The notes: generated from the sequence alone by a model not told the origin. A stretch of 64,000 bases of DNA from an uncultured Paracoccaceae bacterium (GCA_947503175.1 CANNCO010000002.1:1-64000); one strand, 5' to 3'; positions 15,750 to 24,468 are shown, counted from the first letter of the stretch. Made by a program: numbers and translations.

Positions 15750-18734
15750 ATGTCGCACGGACTGATCGACGTCACAGTTGGCGTCAACCACGGCGGGGTG
15801 CAGCAGAAGAAGTACCGCGACGGGAAGGAAGTGAAGGACCACTTCAATCCGGGGCTGTACTGGGACGTCAGTCACCGCAGCAGCCCTGACAGCCTGCACC
15901 GCCTTGCCATGTTGATCGACGGCGTGAACCACGCGCCAGATCGGCATCAGCGGGCGCTGCACTTCGGACACTGCACCCCGACCGGGAACTGCAACTATAC
16001 CGGCCAGAAGAATGACCGGCACAGCACCCGCAAGCGGAACGAAGACTACCACATGAACCCCACGGCGGTGTTGGTTCTGGAAGTGGACAGCTTGCCGATC
16101 CCGGTGGACCTGCGCGAAGACCCGGAAGGCGCGGCGCGCGCTGCCGTCGATGCCATCTTCAGCTTCCACGACTTCGACTGGTTCGTGAACCTGTCATCCA
16201 GCGCGGGATTGAAACCCCATTTCCGTGGCCACCTGTTCGTGGAACTGGATGCCCACTACCTGCACGACATGCTGAAGGACTGGCTGCGCGATTTAAACGC
16301 GGCCCTGCGCGAAATCCACGGCGCGGACCACGACATCATCGACTACAACGTGTTCAAGCCTGGTGGGCAGGTGATCATCGCCCGACCGGACATTGACGAC
16401 GACCCGTTCCCCGGCAGGAAGCGGTTGATCTGCCATTACAACACGGGCTACGCCATCGCCCCGCCCATCGACAGCGCTGAAGGCATGGTGCCCCTGACAG
16501 TGGCCCGTAACCACGGCAAGACCCCGCACACCTACCAACTGGACGCTGGGCCCATGATGGCCGCGGAAGGTGGTGTGTCGGGCGAAGTGTGGAACTACAT
16601 GCTGTCGTGCAAGCGCGCCGGGATGACGCTGGAAGAAGCCTTGGCCGCGCTGGAAGCCGACCTGAAGGAAATGGGCGTGCCGAAGGCCACGTGGGACCGG
16701 CTGCGCGACGAAGGCAAGAAGCGACATCTGGAACTTGCCATCCGCATCTGGGGCGACCTGCGCGCCGGGGAAGCCGAACAGAAGACCTACGGGGCCCCAG
16801 CGTTCGACACGGCAGCCATGGACCTGACCGAAGGCACCCAGCAGCTTCAGCACGTGATCGACTTCGAAGCCGAACAGGTGACTGTCACCGACGAAGACAA
16901 GGTGCAGCAGTATCGCAACGCGCTGTTCTGGATCACCACGGGGCTGGGCAAGACCGAAGCCTATATCGACTTCCTGCTGCAGCGTCGGTTCACTGAAAAG
17001 ATCGTCGTGTGCGTGCCTGACCACGACATGGCGAAGGAGCTGGCGCGGCGCATACAGGAACGGCTGGACGAACCGATCAACTTCCGGCTGGACGACCCGC
17101 AAATCCACATCTGGCAGGGGCGCATGCGGTGCTGCGAGAAGATGGAGCGCGCCGACGATCTGGCCATCGTCATGAAGGCCAAGCAGGACGTCCAGAAGTT
17201 CTGCAAGGGCTGCCGGTTCTACGAATTCGAATGCCCCTACTACCGGCAGTTCGCGAAGGGCATCTGGATCACGACCACGGCCACGCTGGCATCAGGGTCG
17301 CCGGTCTTTGATGGGGCCGATCTGGTGATCGTGGACGAAAGTTTCGCGCACGTGCTGCTGGGTGAAACGCGGATCAAGAATCTGGAACTGCTGAAGACCA
17401 ATCGCGGCGACCGGCTGACCAAGCTGGGCCTGAAGGCGTTCCAGTGGAAGGTCGAAGGTGGCCCGGAAATGACGCCGGAAGAAGTCGAAGAAGCGCTGAC
17501 GTTGGAGAAGGCGCGCAAGCCCAAGCTGGAACTGACCGGCGACATGGACAACGAAACGCTGCTGAATGCGGTCAGGCCGATGGAAGACTACTACCCGCAA
17601 CTGGTGTCCTTCTGGAAAGGGCTGCGGGACGAACTGAACGGCTGCGCCAACGTTCTGCACTTCTACGATCACGACGTGATGGTGGAAAACGTCCAGACGA
17701 CCCTGCACGCCTGTCGCGTTTCGTGGCGGAAGGACATCACGTCCAGCATCAAGTGCCCGATCTGGTGCTTCGACGCGACGCCGCACTTGGATGGGGTGAA
17801 GAGGGTGCTGGGGGACGATGTGGCGGTGCACAAGGTCGATGTGGTCCAGCACGCGCGTGTCACGCAGGTGTGGGACATGAAGGGCAAGTCCACGGAGTTC
17901 CTGCCGCGCGTGAAGGAAGGCGAACCCGGATATGCGGAAGACGCGGCGCGGGCGAAGGCAGAACGGGACTGGTTCGTGCAGTGTGTGAAGGCGCAACCGG
18001 GTAGGACGCTGGTGTGCACGCGGAAGGAACTGGCGCTGCTGCTGAAGGAAGAAGGGCTTACCGTGGCTTGGTATGGCAAGCTGCAGGGCCGGGATCGCTG
18101 GCTGACGGAAGACGGCGTCGAACTGCACGGTGTGAACATCGACAACATCGAAGTGGTCGGCAGGCAAGCACCGATGCCCTACCAGATCGAAGCACTGGCG
18201 CGGCAGATGTTCTACGACGACCCGAAACCTGTGAAGGTCATGAAGCCGAAGAAGGGGAAGCTGGCGTGGTACAAGTCACGGAAGCGGGAACTGGCTGATG
18301 GGCGGTCAGGGGTCGAACTGCGGCATGACGACTGGCGGGCGCAGGGGATGCTGGATCAGGTGATGCTTGCGGCGCTGATACAGGCCGTTGGGCGTGGCAG
18401 GGCTGTGCGGCGGGAAGGCAGACCGTTGCGGCTACGTATCTGGCACAATGTGCCGATCCCCGGCCTGAAGGTGGATCAGGTGATCGGGACCGGTGGAGCC
18501 AAGTGCAAGGTGGGTGATGTGGTGCTGCTGTCGCGGGCACATGTGGCGGATGTGATCGGGTATGAATCGGACAGGGTGTTCCAGCAGGACAAGACCGTGG
18601 TGCCGACGCACAAGTATTGGGTCGAAGGCGGTGGGCCCAAGGGATACCGGTGCATGGTGGCGGCAGATGTTGATGCGGAAGCTGCGCTGCGGGAAGCGGG
18701 GATCATGTCCACGAAAGTGGTGGCGGTCGAGTAA
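15750..18734 (+). CDS. Replication protein: AEP-like primase with SF2-type helicase region
   Basis: About 994 residues. The N-terminal part has features of an archaeo-eukaryotic primase: VLVLEVD (about 111-113), SAGLKPHFRGHLFVELD with the sxH-like His (about 157), and DIIDYNVF. A helicase-like part follows: Walker A ITTGLGKTEAY (about 395-405), a DEAH-like IVDES, a Cys-rich patch (CCEKM...CKGCRFYEFEC) that may bind zinc or an Fe-S cluster, RTLVCTRKE, and a motif-VI-like QAVGRGRAVRR. I infer a primase-helicase that starts element replication. It is not alignable by eye to the SF3 protein of element 2. The ATG at 15750 is preferred to the TTG before it. Confidence 0.72.
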   Translation: MSHGLIDVTVGVNHGGVQQKKYRDGKEVKDHFNPGLYWDVSHRSSPDSLHRLAMLIDGVNHAPDRHQRALHFGHCTPTGNCNYTGQKNDRHSTRKRNEDYHMNPTAVLVLEVDSLPIPVDLREDPEGAARAAVDAIFSFHDFDWFVNLSSSAGLKPHFRGHLFVELDAHYLHDMLKDWLRDLNAALREIHGADHDIIDYNVFKPGGQVIIARPDIDDDPFPGRKRLICHYNTGYAIAPPIDSAEGMVPLTVARNHGKTPHTYQLDAGPMMAAEGGVSGEVWNYMLSCKRAGMTLEEALAALEADLKEMGVPKATWDRLRDEGKKRHLELAIRIWGDLRAGEAEQKTYGAPAFDTAAMDLTEGTQQLQHVIDFEAEQVTVTDEDKVQQYRNALFWITTGLGKTEAYIDFLLQRRFTEKIVVCVPDHDMAKELARRIQERLDEPINFRLDDPQIHIWQGRMRCCEKMERADDLAIVMKAKQDVQKFCKGCRFYEFECPYYRQFAKGIWITTTATLASGSPVFDGADLVIVDESFAHVLLGETRIKNLELLKTNRGDRLTKLGLKAFQWKVEGGPEMTPEEVEEALTLEKARKPKLELTGDMDNETLLNAVRPMEDYYPQLVSFWKGLRDELNGCANVLHFYDHDVMVENVQTTLHACRVSWRKDITSSIKCPIWCFDATPHLDGVKRVLGDDVAVHKVDVVQHARVTQVWDMKGKSTEFLPRVKEGEPGYAEDAARAKAERDWFVQCVKAQPGRTLVCTRKELALLLKEEGLTVAWYGKLQGRDRWLTEDGVELHGVNIDNIEVVGRQAPMPYQIEALARQMFYDDPKPVKVMKPKKGKLAWYKSRKRELADGRSGVELRHDDWRAQGMLDQVMLAALIQAVGRGRAVRREGRPLRLRIWHNVPIPGLKVDQVIGTGGAKCKVGDVVLLSRAHVADVIGYESDRVFQQDKTVVPTHKYWVEGGGPKGYRCMVAADVDAEAALREAGIMSTKVVAVE

Positions 18735-18781
18735 TGGCAAACTCTTATATAGACACATACTGTATATAGAGTTTGCCATTA
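18732..18781 (+). terminator. Long hairpin at the replication-gene stop
   Basis: TAATGGCAAACTCT...ATATA and TATATAGAGTTTGCCATTA form a near-perfect stem (one extra T) of about 19 bp with a 10-base loop; the stem begins with the stop codon itself. There is no T run afterwards. It probably ends or stabilises the replication mRNA, or is a binding site. Confidence 0.6.
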
Positions 18782-18847
18782 CTCCTGCTGCCCTGCTTAC
18801 CTGTGAAGGATCGCACCGACCCTAAGTCGCCCTGCTGCCGTCCCGTC

Positions 18848-18868
18848 AGTTGAGAATTATTCTCAACT
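18848..18868. promoter_or_regulatory. Perfect 21-bp palindrome (operator-like)
   Basis: AGTTGAGAAT-T-ATTCTCAACT is a perfect inverted repeat in the 535-base gap between the replication gene and the packaging operon. It is the size of an operator for a dimeric repressor. It superficially resembles a Fur box, but its place before the packaging genes makes an element regulator more likely. The rest of 18735-19269 contains the hairpin, the CTTGTAA doublet and no visible gene. Confidence 0.55.
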
Positions 18869-18974
18869 AGAAGGGCTTACGTCACCTACAACGACGCGCT
18901 TTTCTGATGGTCCACTGCCAGATGCCCTTGTTTCATTGGGCATCGTGCGCACTGATCGTGACCATCGGTCAGCG

Positions 18975-18992
18975 TTACAAGCCATTTACAAG
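18975..18992 (-). promoter_or_regulatory. CTTGTAA-N4-CTTGTAA doublet, internal copy
   Basis: On the minus strand this reads exactly CTTGTAA-N4-CTTGTAA, the layout found beside the integrase (12674-12691). It lies about 280 bases before the first gene of the packaging operon, inverted relative to the copies at the ends. Confidence 0.65.
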
Positions 18993-19269
18993 ACCGGCCA
19001 GCGGTCGGACGGTCAGGGGTTCGATACCCCCCTTTGAACTGAACGCCAGGTCGCGCCCCACAGTCAGCGACAGATCTTTGATTCTACAAAACCCGCTGAC
19101 CCCGGCAGCCCCCATCAGACCCCATCCGCCACCACGACAGAACCACCACCCCCTGCGACACGTGCAAGGGCACGTGATGGAGTCTCACACTCGACTGCCG
19201 TGGTTCGCGTGCGGGCTTCGCATCCCCTTTCTGGCCACGGCAGTCACAACCACTGGAAGGGAACATCCC

Positions 19270-19521
19270 ATGCCCCGCTTTGTCGGCATCTACGAATTCA
19301 CCGGATCGACGATCCGCCACATGGTCAACGACAACCTGCGCACCGTGATCGAAACCGGCGTGCCCGATCCCGCTGCCCTGATCCTTGACGCTGTCCGCGT
19401 CGGTCAGGCTGGCCCGTTCGCGGTCACCCAACGTGGCAACGACCACATCATGCTGGTCAACGGCGACCCGCTGGACCTGTTCGAACTGATCCGCGCCGCA
19501 CTGCTGGCCACTGCTGAATGA
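19270..19521 (+). CDS. Hypothetical 83-residue protein before the portal
   Basis: No family recognised. The protein starts MPRFVGIYEFTGSTIRHMVND and ends with an amphipathic helix (DLFELIRAALLATAE). GGAAGGGA precedes the ATG; the longer frame from 18907 runs through non-coding DNA. The stop overlaps the portal start (ATGA). Element 2 has a 96-residue gene in the same place (54396-54686). Together with that positional match, the coupling suggests a role with the portal. Confidence 0.65.
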   Translation: MPRFVGIYEFTGSTIRHMVNDNLRTVIETGVPDPAALILDAVRVGQAGPFAVTQRGNDHIMLVNGDPLDLFELIRAALLATAE

Positions 19522-20957
19522 CCGCACCCATGTACGACACCGACAGCCGGTTCACCGAACATCTGAAGGAACAACGCCGGGTGGTCCGTGACGCCCTGGC
19601 TGGCGATCTGGCCGTCCAAGCACGCGGGCGGGATTATCTGGGCATCCCCAGCGAACTGAAGGCCGACGACTTCTTCCGCTACCTGAGGCGGGGCAAGTTC
19701 TACCCGGTGCCGCGCAACACCCTGTCCACGCTGGTGGGCACCGCGATGTCGAAGCCGCCCGAAATCGAACTGCCTGCACGGCTGGAACCGATGCGCCGCA
19801 CCTGCGGGGTCGAAGGTGCACCGATGGTCAACGTGCTGGAAGAAGCCCTGTCTGAAGCCCTGTCGATGGGCCAGATCGGACTCTTGCTTCTCAGGCCACC
19901 CGGTGGCGCGAATACCCGCTGCAGGATCGCGACCTATGCGGTGGAATCCATCGTGGAAGAACCCACGATGGAATGGCGGGACGGCGTGCTGGTGCTGACC
20001 AAGGTGAAACTGCGCGACGGCCAGAAGCAGGTGGACGACGGCGTCCGCGACATCGACCTGACCTTGTACCTGAGCGACGAAGACGAAGGCCGGTGCTGGA
20101 TCAAGCGCAGCTACTGGGACAAGGACACCCAGTCGGAACGGTTCGTCTCCGACCAACGCTACGACGTGGGCGCGTTCCCGTTGAAGTTCATCCCGTTCAT
20201 CTTCGCATCCTACGACGGTGTGACGCCCCGGCTGGTGTCGCCGCCGTTCTACCAGATTTCCCGACTGGCCATTCAGGCGTTCGGCACGTCCTGCGAAAAG
20301 AACAACCTGCTGTTCGTCGCGGGCTGGCCGCAATACTGGGTCAGCGGTCCGATTTCGGACGATCAGGCCCCGCAATCCACGGGCCCCGGTCAAATCTGGG
20401 TGCTGCCCCCTGACACGACGGTGGGCCGCGAACAGGCCGACGCCGGTGCCGCGCGGGTGATGCAGGAAGAAATCGACGTGACCGTCCTGCAGATGCTGCA
20501 GATGGCGTCCAGCTTCATGTCCGCTGGCAGCAAGGACGGCGCGTCGGCATCTACAAACAGGGACGTGGCGACGATGAAGCTGCGCGGCCAGCTTTCGCTT
20601 CTTCACCAGACCGTGGCCAATGTCGAAGAAGCATTTAAACGCCTGCTGGAATGGGCTGTGATGTTCGACTACGGCACGACGATGGGCGGGCTGGCCGATG
20701 GCGGGCAGCAGGCCATGGATGCGATCAAGTTCCGCATCAACCGCGAATGGCTGGACACCGGCGTGCAGCCTGCGCTGCTGAAAACCCTGCTGGACACGGT
20801 CGCGATGGGCCACTTGAGCCCGCGCGCGCTCTATGCCGTACTGGAACGGTCGGGCCTGACCCTTCCCGGAGTCGATTTCGACGAAGATCAATCTGAAGTC
20901 GAAAGCGACAATTCCCTACTTCGCCCCCCGACCGATCCCCCGACCATTGGTGAATAG
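19518..20957 (+). CDS. DUF4055-type phage portal protein (element 1)
   Basis: 479 residues. Matches the DUF4055 portal family: an N-terminal helix with RDYLGIPSELKADDFFRYLRRGKFYPVPRNTLSTLVGTAMSKPPEIELP, the SMGQIGLLLL segment, and a long helical stem region (MLQMASSFMSAGSKDGASASTNRDVATMKLRGQLSLLHQTVANVEEAFKRLLEWA). It has the same order of parts as the element 2 portal (53034-54383). Portals form the dodecameric ring at a capsid vertex through which DNA is pumped. No capsid, scaffold or protease gene accompanies it, so it would have to work in a helper's head. Confidence 0.82.
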   Translation: MTAPMYDTDSRFTEHLKEQRRVVRDALAGDLAVQARGRDYLGIPSELKADDFFRYLRRGKFYPVPRNTLSTLVGTAMSKPPEIELPARLEPMRRTCGVEGAPMVNVLEEALSEALSMGQIGLLLLRPPGGANTRCRIATYAVESIVEEPTMEWRDGVLVLTKVKLRDGQKQVDDGVRDIDLTLYLSDEDEGRCWIKRSYWDKDTQSERFVSDQRYDVGAFPLKFIPFIFASYDGVTPRLVSPPFYQISRLAIQAFGTSCEKNNLLFVAGWPQYWVSGPISDDQAPQSTGPGQIWVLPPDTTVGREQADAGAARVMQEEIDVTVLQMLQMASSFMSAGSKDGASASTNRDVATMKLRGQLSLLHQTVANVEEAFKRLLEWAVMFDYGTTMGGLADGGQQAMDAIKFRINREWLDTGVQPALLKTLLDTVAMGHLSPRALYAVLERSGLTLPGVDFDEDQSEVESDNSLLRPPTDPPTIGE

Positions 20958-21464
20958 ATGAAGAAAAGTCCCCGACAGGACGGTCAGAGCCCGACATCTG
21001 ACCGTCTCGCAGTTCACGTTATTCATCAGGCCGCCCGCGATCTGGACCTGACGCCGACGTCCGCTGACGAAGAACAATCCGTATATGAGGCGCGGCTGTT
21101 CTGGTTGAAGGACGACGGCGGCTGGAAGGCCAGCCGTGACACATGGCTGACGCTGGCCGGGTTCGATCCCCAGAATGCCACCGCTGCGATCCGCAAGAAG
21201 CTGGCTGCAAACGGCGTGACGCTGGATGAACCGTTCCGACTGCGCGAACGGAAGCCGCCCTTCGTCTTCGACATGGAAGAACGGCGGGCCCTGCGCGATC
21301 TGCCGAAGGGTGAAGCGTTCCACATCAGCGAATTTCCCGGCCTGACGCATAAGCGACTTGGTCGCCTGATGGACAAGGGCGCGGTCACCCCGATCACCGG
21401 TGGCTTCTTCATCGTGCCGCGCGACCTGAAAATCGAACAGCGCGAACTGGCTGCCCCCGCCTGA
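20958..21464 (+). CDS. Winged-helix protein of the packaging operon (element 1)
   Basis: 168 residues starting right after the portal stop. The N-terminal half (VIHQAARDLDL...EARLFWLKDDGGWKASRDTWLTLAGFD) and the C-terminal winged-helix-like half (LRDLPKGEAFHISEFPGLTHKRLGRLMDKGAVTPITGGFFIVP) both correspond to parts of the element 2 protein at 52454-53041 (VIAQALADL..., GGDWAVWRHFW..., HLTRLVETGHLRQMANGFYL). It is therefore a conserved part of this cassette. Function unknown; it could regulate the operon or load DNA. Confidence 0.7.
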   Translation: MKKSPRQDGQSPTSDRLAVHVIHQAARDLDLTPTSADEEQSVYEARLFWLKDDGGWKASRDTWLTLAGFDPQNATAAIRKKLAANGVTLDEPFRLRERKPPFVFDMEERRALRDLPKGEAFHISEFPGLTHKRLGRLMDKGAVTPITGGFFIVPRDLKIEQRELAAPA

Positions 21465-21548
21465 CCCCACCTGCCCCCAAAGGGTCAATAGTCGCTTATG
21501 ACCCGGTGTGATTGATTACCCCCACAGGTGCTGTGGATGGCCTCTTGT

Positions 21549-21605
21549 TCCAAATGAAGCTGGGACGGTCGGGGTCTGAAAAGGCACCGACCGTTTCATT
21601 TTGGA
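21549..21605 (+). promoter_or_regulatory. Long hairpin covering the RBS of the coiled-coil gene (element 1)
   Basis: Two nested stems: outer TCCAAATGAA with TTCATTTTGGA and inner ACGGTCGG with CCGACCGT. The outer 3' arm includes the GGAG Shine-Dalgarno (21603-21606) of the next gene. It fills the only gap in the packaging operon (21465-21614). A similarly placed hairpin lies in element 2 (52372-52418). A translation switch, attenuator or packaging site is possible. Confidence 0.6.
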
Positions 21606-21614
21606 GTAAGAGAC

Positions 21615-21986
21615 ATGACGACGAACGACGACAAAGCCCAGGCCTTGATCGACGGCCTTGTGCCGAAGCTGCTGGAAAGCCTGAAGGAAGGCGTCAGCGA
21701 AATGGTGCAGAAGGAAATCGACCCCCTTCTGAAGAACCATTCCCGAATGCAGGACGAATTCAAGCAGCGTCAGCGCGACACCGAACTGGTGACCAAGCTG
21801 GCCGAACAAGTCGAAGGGCTGACCGGCAACCCGGTTGAGAAGCCCGCACGGAAACCACTTGAATTCGACACCGCCCGCGCCAACCCGACGCAGTGGGCAC
21901 ACCTGAAGGAACGGGCGACCGAACTGGGCGTGCCGATCCTGCAGCGTGGAACCGACAAGGTGATTTTCCAGCCGGACGCGGGGTGA
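21615..21986 (+). CDS. Small coiled-coil protein of the packaging operon (element 1)
   Basis: 123 residues. Residues about 5-75 are charged and heptad-like (LVPKLLESLKEGVSEMVQKEIDPLL...TELVTKLAEQVEGL), a probable coiled coil. The C-terminus (DTARANPTQWAHLKERATELGVPILQRG) follows the same pattern as the element 2 protein (DACDPRRYQAAKAEAEKAGVRLLIAG). The family is unknown to me. A small coiled-coil protein between portal and terminase could be an assembly factor that adapts a helper capsid, but that is inference. Confidence 0.7.
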   Translation: MTTNDDKAQALIDGLVPKLLESLKEGVSEMVQKEIDPLLKNHSRMQDEFKQRQRDTELVTKLAEQVEGLTGNPVEKPARKPLEFDTARANPTQWAHLKERATELGVPILQRGTDKVIFQPDAG

Positions 21987-21990
21987 TGCC

Positions 21991-22302
21991 ATGTGTGCAC
22001 ATACCGCCGAATGGCAGGTGGCCGACCGCTTCCTAGCGGCGTCGGGCATCACCCGCTACAGCGAAGACTGGGCCGACCGTGTCTACTTTCTGGCAGGGAT
22101 GGCGCAGGCGCTGCGGGGCAACCCCACCGATCTGAACCACTGGCGCGAAGGCTTCCTGACCGATGAAGCCATGCTGCGCAACATGCGCCGTTATTCCCGC
22201 GAAACCATCCTGCGGATCGCGCAGGAAGCTGAAGTGGCCGAATGGCTGGAAAGCGACGAAGTGCAGGCATTCGCCCTGCGCGCCAACGGGTGGCTGCATT
22301 GA
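21991..22302 (+). CDS. Hypothetical 103-residue protein before small terminase
   Basis: Not recognised. All-helical by appearance (WQVADRFLAASGITRYSEDWADRVYFLAGMAQALRG; RRYSRETILRIAQEAEVAEWL). It starts 4 bases after the coiled-coil gene and overlaps the small terminase start. Element 2 has an 88-residue gene at the same place (51750-52016), but I see no clear alignment between the two. Confidence 0.65.
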   Translation: MCAHTAEWQVADRFLAASGITRYSEDWADRVYFLAGMAQALRGNPTDLNHWREGFLTDEAMLRNMRRYSRETILRIAQEAEVAEWLESDEVQAFALRANGWLH

Positions 22303-22940
22303 CTGCCGTGATCAAAAGCGGGCGACCGCCGAAGTCCGAAATTCTGAAGCAGGTGGACGAACTGATGCCCGAAGCAGCGGGGCGTGGGGCGTCCATCCGC
22401 AGTCGGAAGGATGCACCCAAGATCGCCACCGAAATCGTCTTGCAGACCCGGCCACAGCGCGACATCGCGCGGTCCTATGACATCAAGTTCGAAACCCTGC
22501 GCGCCTTCAGAAAGCAGTACGTGACCCCTGCTGTGCGCGACTTCGTCCTGTCTTCGCTGGAAGGATTGGCCGAAGAAGCTGCCGACGGCACCACCGAAGT
22601 TCAGTCGCTGGTGCAGGACAGCCTGATCGGGCTGACGCAGGAATTGCGCGATCTGTACGCCCACGCGAAGAAGATTCTGGACAGTCACGAAGGCGACGAA
22701 TGGCTGGCGCGGCTGGGCCCGCTGGTCCGGCTGCTGTCGGAACAGGGGAAGCAGTTGGACCGCCTGACCAACGCTGTCTACCGCAGCAAGCAGGATGCAG
22801 CCGTGGTCGATCTTGGAAGCCACCCGCAGGCCGTCATCCTGCTGGAAATCCTGCGCACCCTGTTCATCACGCACCCTGAAGCCCGAAACGAATTCTTCAA
22901 GCTGCTGCAGGAACGCAAGCTGATCTTGGATGTGAAGTGA
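22299..22940 (+). CDS. Small terminase subunit, TerS-like (element 1)
   Basis: About 213 residues. The N-terminal part has an HTH-like segment (RPQRDIARSYDIKFETLRAFRKQYV), followed by a long helical core (LSSLEGLAEEAADGTTEVQSLVQDSL...) and a C-terminal motif HPEARNEFFKLLQERKL that matches HPQAKADFLAELHQMKL in the element 2 TerS. TerS recognises the packaging site and feeds DNA to TerL. The TTG at 22299 overlaps the preceding stop (TTGA); a GTG at 22308 or ATG at 22242 are alternatives. Coupled to the ATPase gene by ATGA. Confidence 0.75.
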   Translation: MTAVIKSGRPPKSEILKQVDELMPEAAGRGASIRSRKDAPKIATEIVLQTRPQRDIARSYDIKFETLRAFRKQYVTPAVRDFVLSSLEGLAEEAADGTTEVQSLVQDSLIGLTQELRDLYAHAKKILDSHEGDEWLARLGPLVRLLSEQGKQLDRLTNAVYRSKQDAAVVDLGSHPQAVILLEILRTLFITHPEARNEFFKLLQERKLILDVK

Positions 22941-23746
22941 TGGACGGGCTGCGCGACTTCGTCGAAGCGCTGGGCCAGTCTCTGGAACCGTGGCGCATCC
23001 TCGCCAGCTATCTGGGCAAGGACGGCACCCCAGCCGACTGGCAGAAGGAAATGTCCCGCGAAGGATCGAAGGACGGCGCGGTGGTCTTCGCCCTGTGCAG
23101 CCGTCGCGCGGGCAAGTCCGTCATGACCAGTGCGCTGGCAGCCGCTGAACTGATCCTGCCGAAGCGCCGGGTGATCATCGTGGCCCCCACGTTGCCGCAG
23201 GCGCGACTCCTGCGGCTGACGGTGGAAGAAATGGTCCGCGATCACGTCCCGATGCAGATCGGCTACGACGCGACACAGGAAGAACTGCGGATGCACAACG
23301 GGTCGATGCTGCGCGTGGTGGCAGCCGGGACCGAAGGCGCGTCCGTCCGTGGTGAAGGCATCAGGGACGGCATGCTGATCTTGGAAGAATGCGCCTACCT
23401 GCCCGCCGCTGTCTGGGACGCTGCGATCCCATTGGTAGAGTCGCGCGGTAATTTGTGCTGCATCACAACTCCGACGGCGAAGGACGAAAACAACCGTGCC
23501 TTCCAGATTTGGACGAACAAGGACAACGCGTTCCCCGGCGTGCATCGCATCCGGGTGAACGCCTACGACCAGCCCTACCTACAGGAAAAACTGGGCCGCG
23601 CGTTGAAGCTGATGCCCCCCGAAATGGTCGAAAGGGAGTACGGCACCGCGTGGATCGCCAAGGAAGGGGTGGGCCTGATTCATCCCGATCTGCTGGCCCG
23701 CGCCGATATTGACCGGAAAGGATGGGACTTTGGACCACTCACCTGA
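22937..23746 (+). CDS. Terminase large subunit, ATPase half (element 1)
   Basis: 269 residues covering only the motor domain of TerL. Adenine/Walker A region SRRAGKS (54-60), Walker B MLILEE (about 145-150) and coupling motif ITTPTA are intact. The protein ends at DFGPLT where a normal TerL would continue into its nuclease. The nuclease is in another frame starting just before this stop. The same division exists in element 2 with clean starts and stops, so it is not simply decay of this copy. It should drive DNA into the capsid through the portal. Confidence 0.85.
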   Translation: MMDGLRDFVEALGQSLEPWRILASYLGKDGTPADWQKEMSREGSKDGAVVFALCSRRAGKSVMTSALAAAELILPKRRVIIVAPTLPQARLLRLTVEEMVRDHVPMQIGYDATQEELRMHNGSMLRVVAAGTEGASVRGEGIRDGMLILEECAYLPAAVWDAAIPLVESRGNLCCITTPTAKDENNRAFQIWTNKDNAFPGVHRIRVNAYDQPYLQEKLGRALKLMPPEMVEREYGTAWIAKEGVGLIHPDLLARADIDRKGWDFGPLT

Positions 23747-24467
23747 AATCATCGAACGACCCGACGGCAAGCTGGTGCTACACGACGACGGCGACCCGGC
23801 CATCCAGCGGGTTATAGGGGCGCGTCATGTCACCGTAGGCTTGGACCTTGCGATGGCGAAGGACCGCACGGCCTATTGCGTGGTGGAACTGGTCCGCAGG
23901 CCACGCTGGGTCCACCCGCACCTGCAGGAACTGGAAGACGCCGAAATGACAGTGATGGCGGGCGACTTCGTCGAAGCCGCGAACTACCACGAATTGGTCC
24001 CGCTCATTATGAACCTGTTCAAGCGTTCGCAGTTGGCGCGGGCCCGCCTGATCATGGACATTTCAGGGCCAGGACGGGCCGTCGCGGACGCCTACGCGAA
24101 CCACCCCTACTACCCGCAGGTGCGCAATCTGGTGCGTGTGAATATCACGGGCGGAGAAGCCGAAAAGCGCGCCGGGGCCCAGTGGAACGTGTCCCGCAAC
24201 GTGCTGCTGGAAGGGTGCGGCAACGCGATCCAGAACGGTGAACTTCGCTTCGCCGATTTCCAGATGAAGGACACGCTGAAGGCGGAACTGGAAAGTTTCA
24301 CCATGACCCTAAGCGAAACCGGCAGGAAGAGGATCGCAGGCGGCAGCACGAAGCGCGGCGTTTCACATGCCGACCTTGCGCTTGCATGTGCGTTGGGGGT
24401 CTGGGGCCTGTCCCGGCCCGAACTGACGACCACCTACGGCCCACGCCCGCTGGGGGGCCTGTACTGA
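23730..24467 (+). CDS. Terminase large subunit, nuclease half (element 1)
   Basis: About 245 residues of RNase H-like TerL nuclease. The acidic residues expected for two-metal catalysis are present: VGLDLAM (Asp39), LIMDISGPG and VSHADLALA. The N-terminus (ERPDGKLVLHDDGDP) lines up with that of the element 2 nuclease (YRPDGTVRIDTKGDP). I place the start at TTG 23730, with AAGGA 12-16 bases upstream; TTG 23709 or a +1 shift from the ATPase frame are alternatives. It cuts the concatemer at the start and end of packaging. Confidence 0.8.
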   Translation: MDHSPEIIERPDGKLVLHDDGDPAIQRVIGARHVTVGLDLAMAKDRTAYCVVELVRRPRWVHPHLQELEDAEMTVMAGDFVEAANYHELVPLIMNLFKRSQLARARLIMDISGPGRAVADAYANHPYYPQVRNLVRVNITGGEAEKRAGAQWNVSRNVLLEGCGNAIQNGELRFADFQMKDTLKAELESFTMTLSETGRKRIAGGSTKRGVSHADLALACALGVWGLSRPELTTTYGPRPLGGLY

Positions 24468-24468
24468 T

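Noticed and set aside
18848-18868. A Fur box
   Set aside because: The resemblance is superficial: no iron-related gene is near, and the site lies in a satellite regulatory gap.
18970-19045. A possible tRNA around 19011-19032 (AGGGG-TTCGATA-CCCCC looks like a T arm)
   Set aside because: No matching acceptor stem, D arm or anticodon stem could be built around it; the flanks do not pair.
22937-24467. TerL of element 1 as a simple frameshift pseudogene
   Set aside because: The same split occurs in element 2 with a proper ATG and overlapping stop, and all catalytic motifs are retained in both halves.
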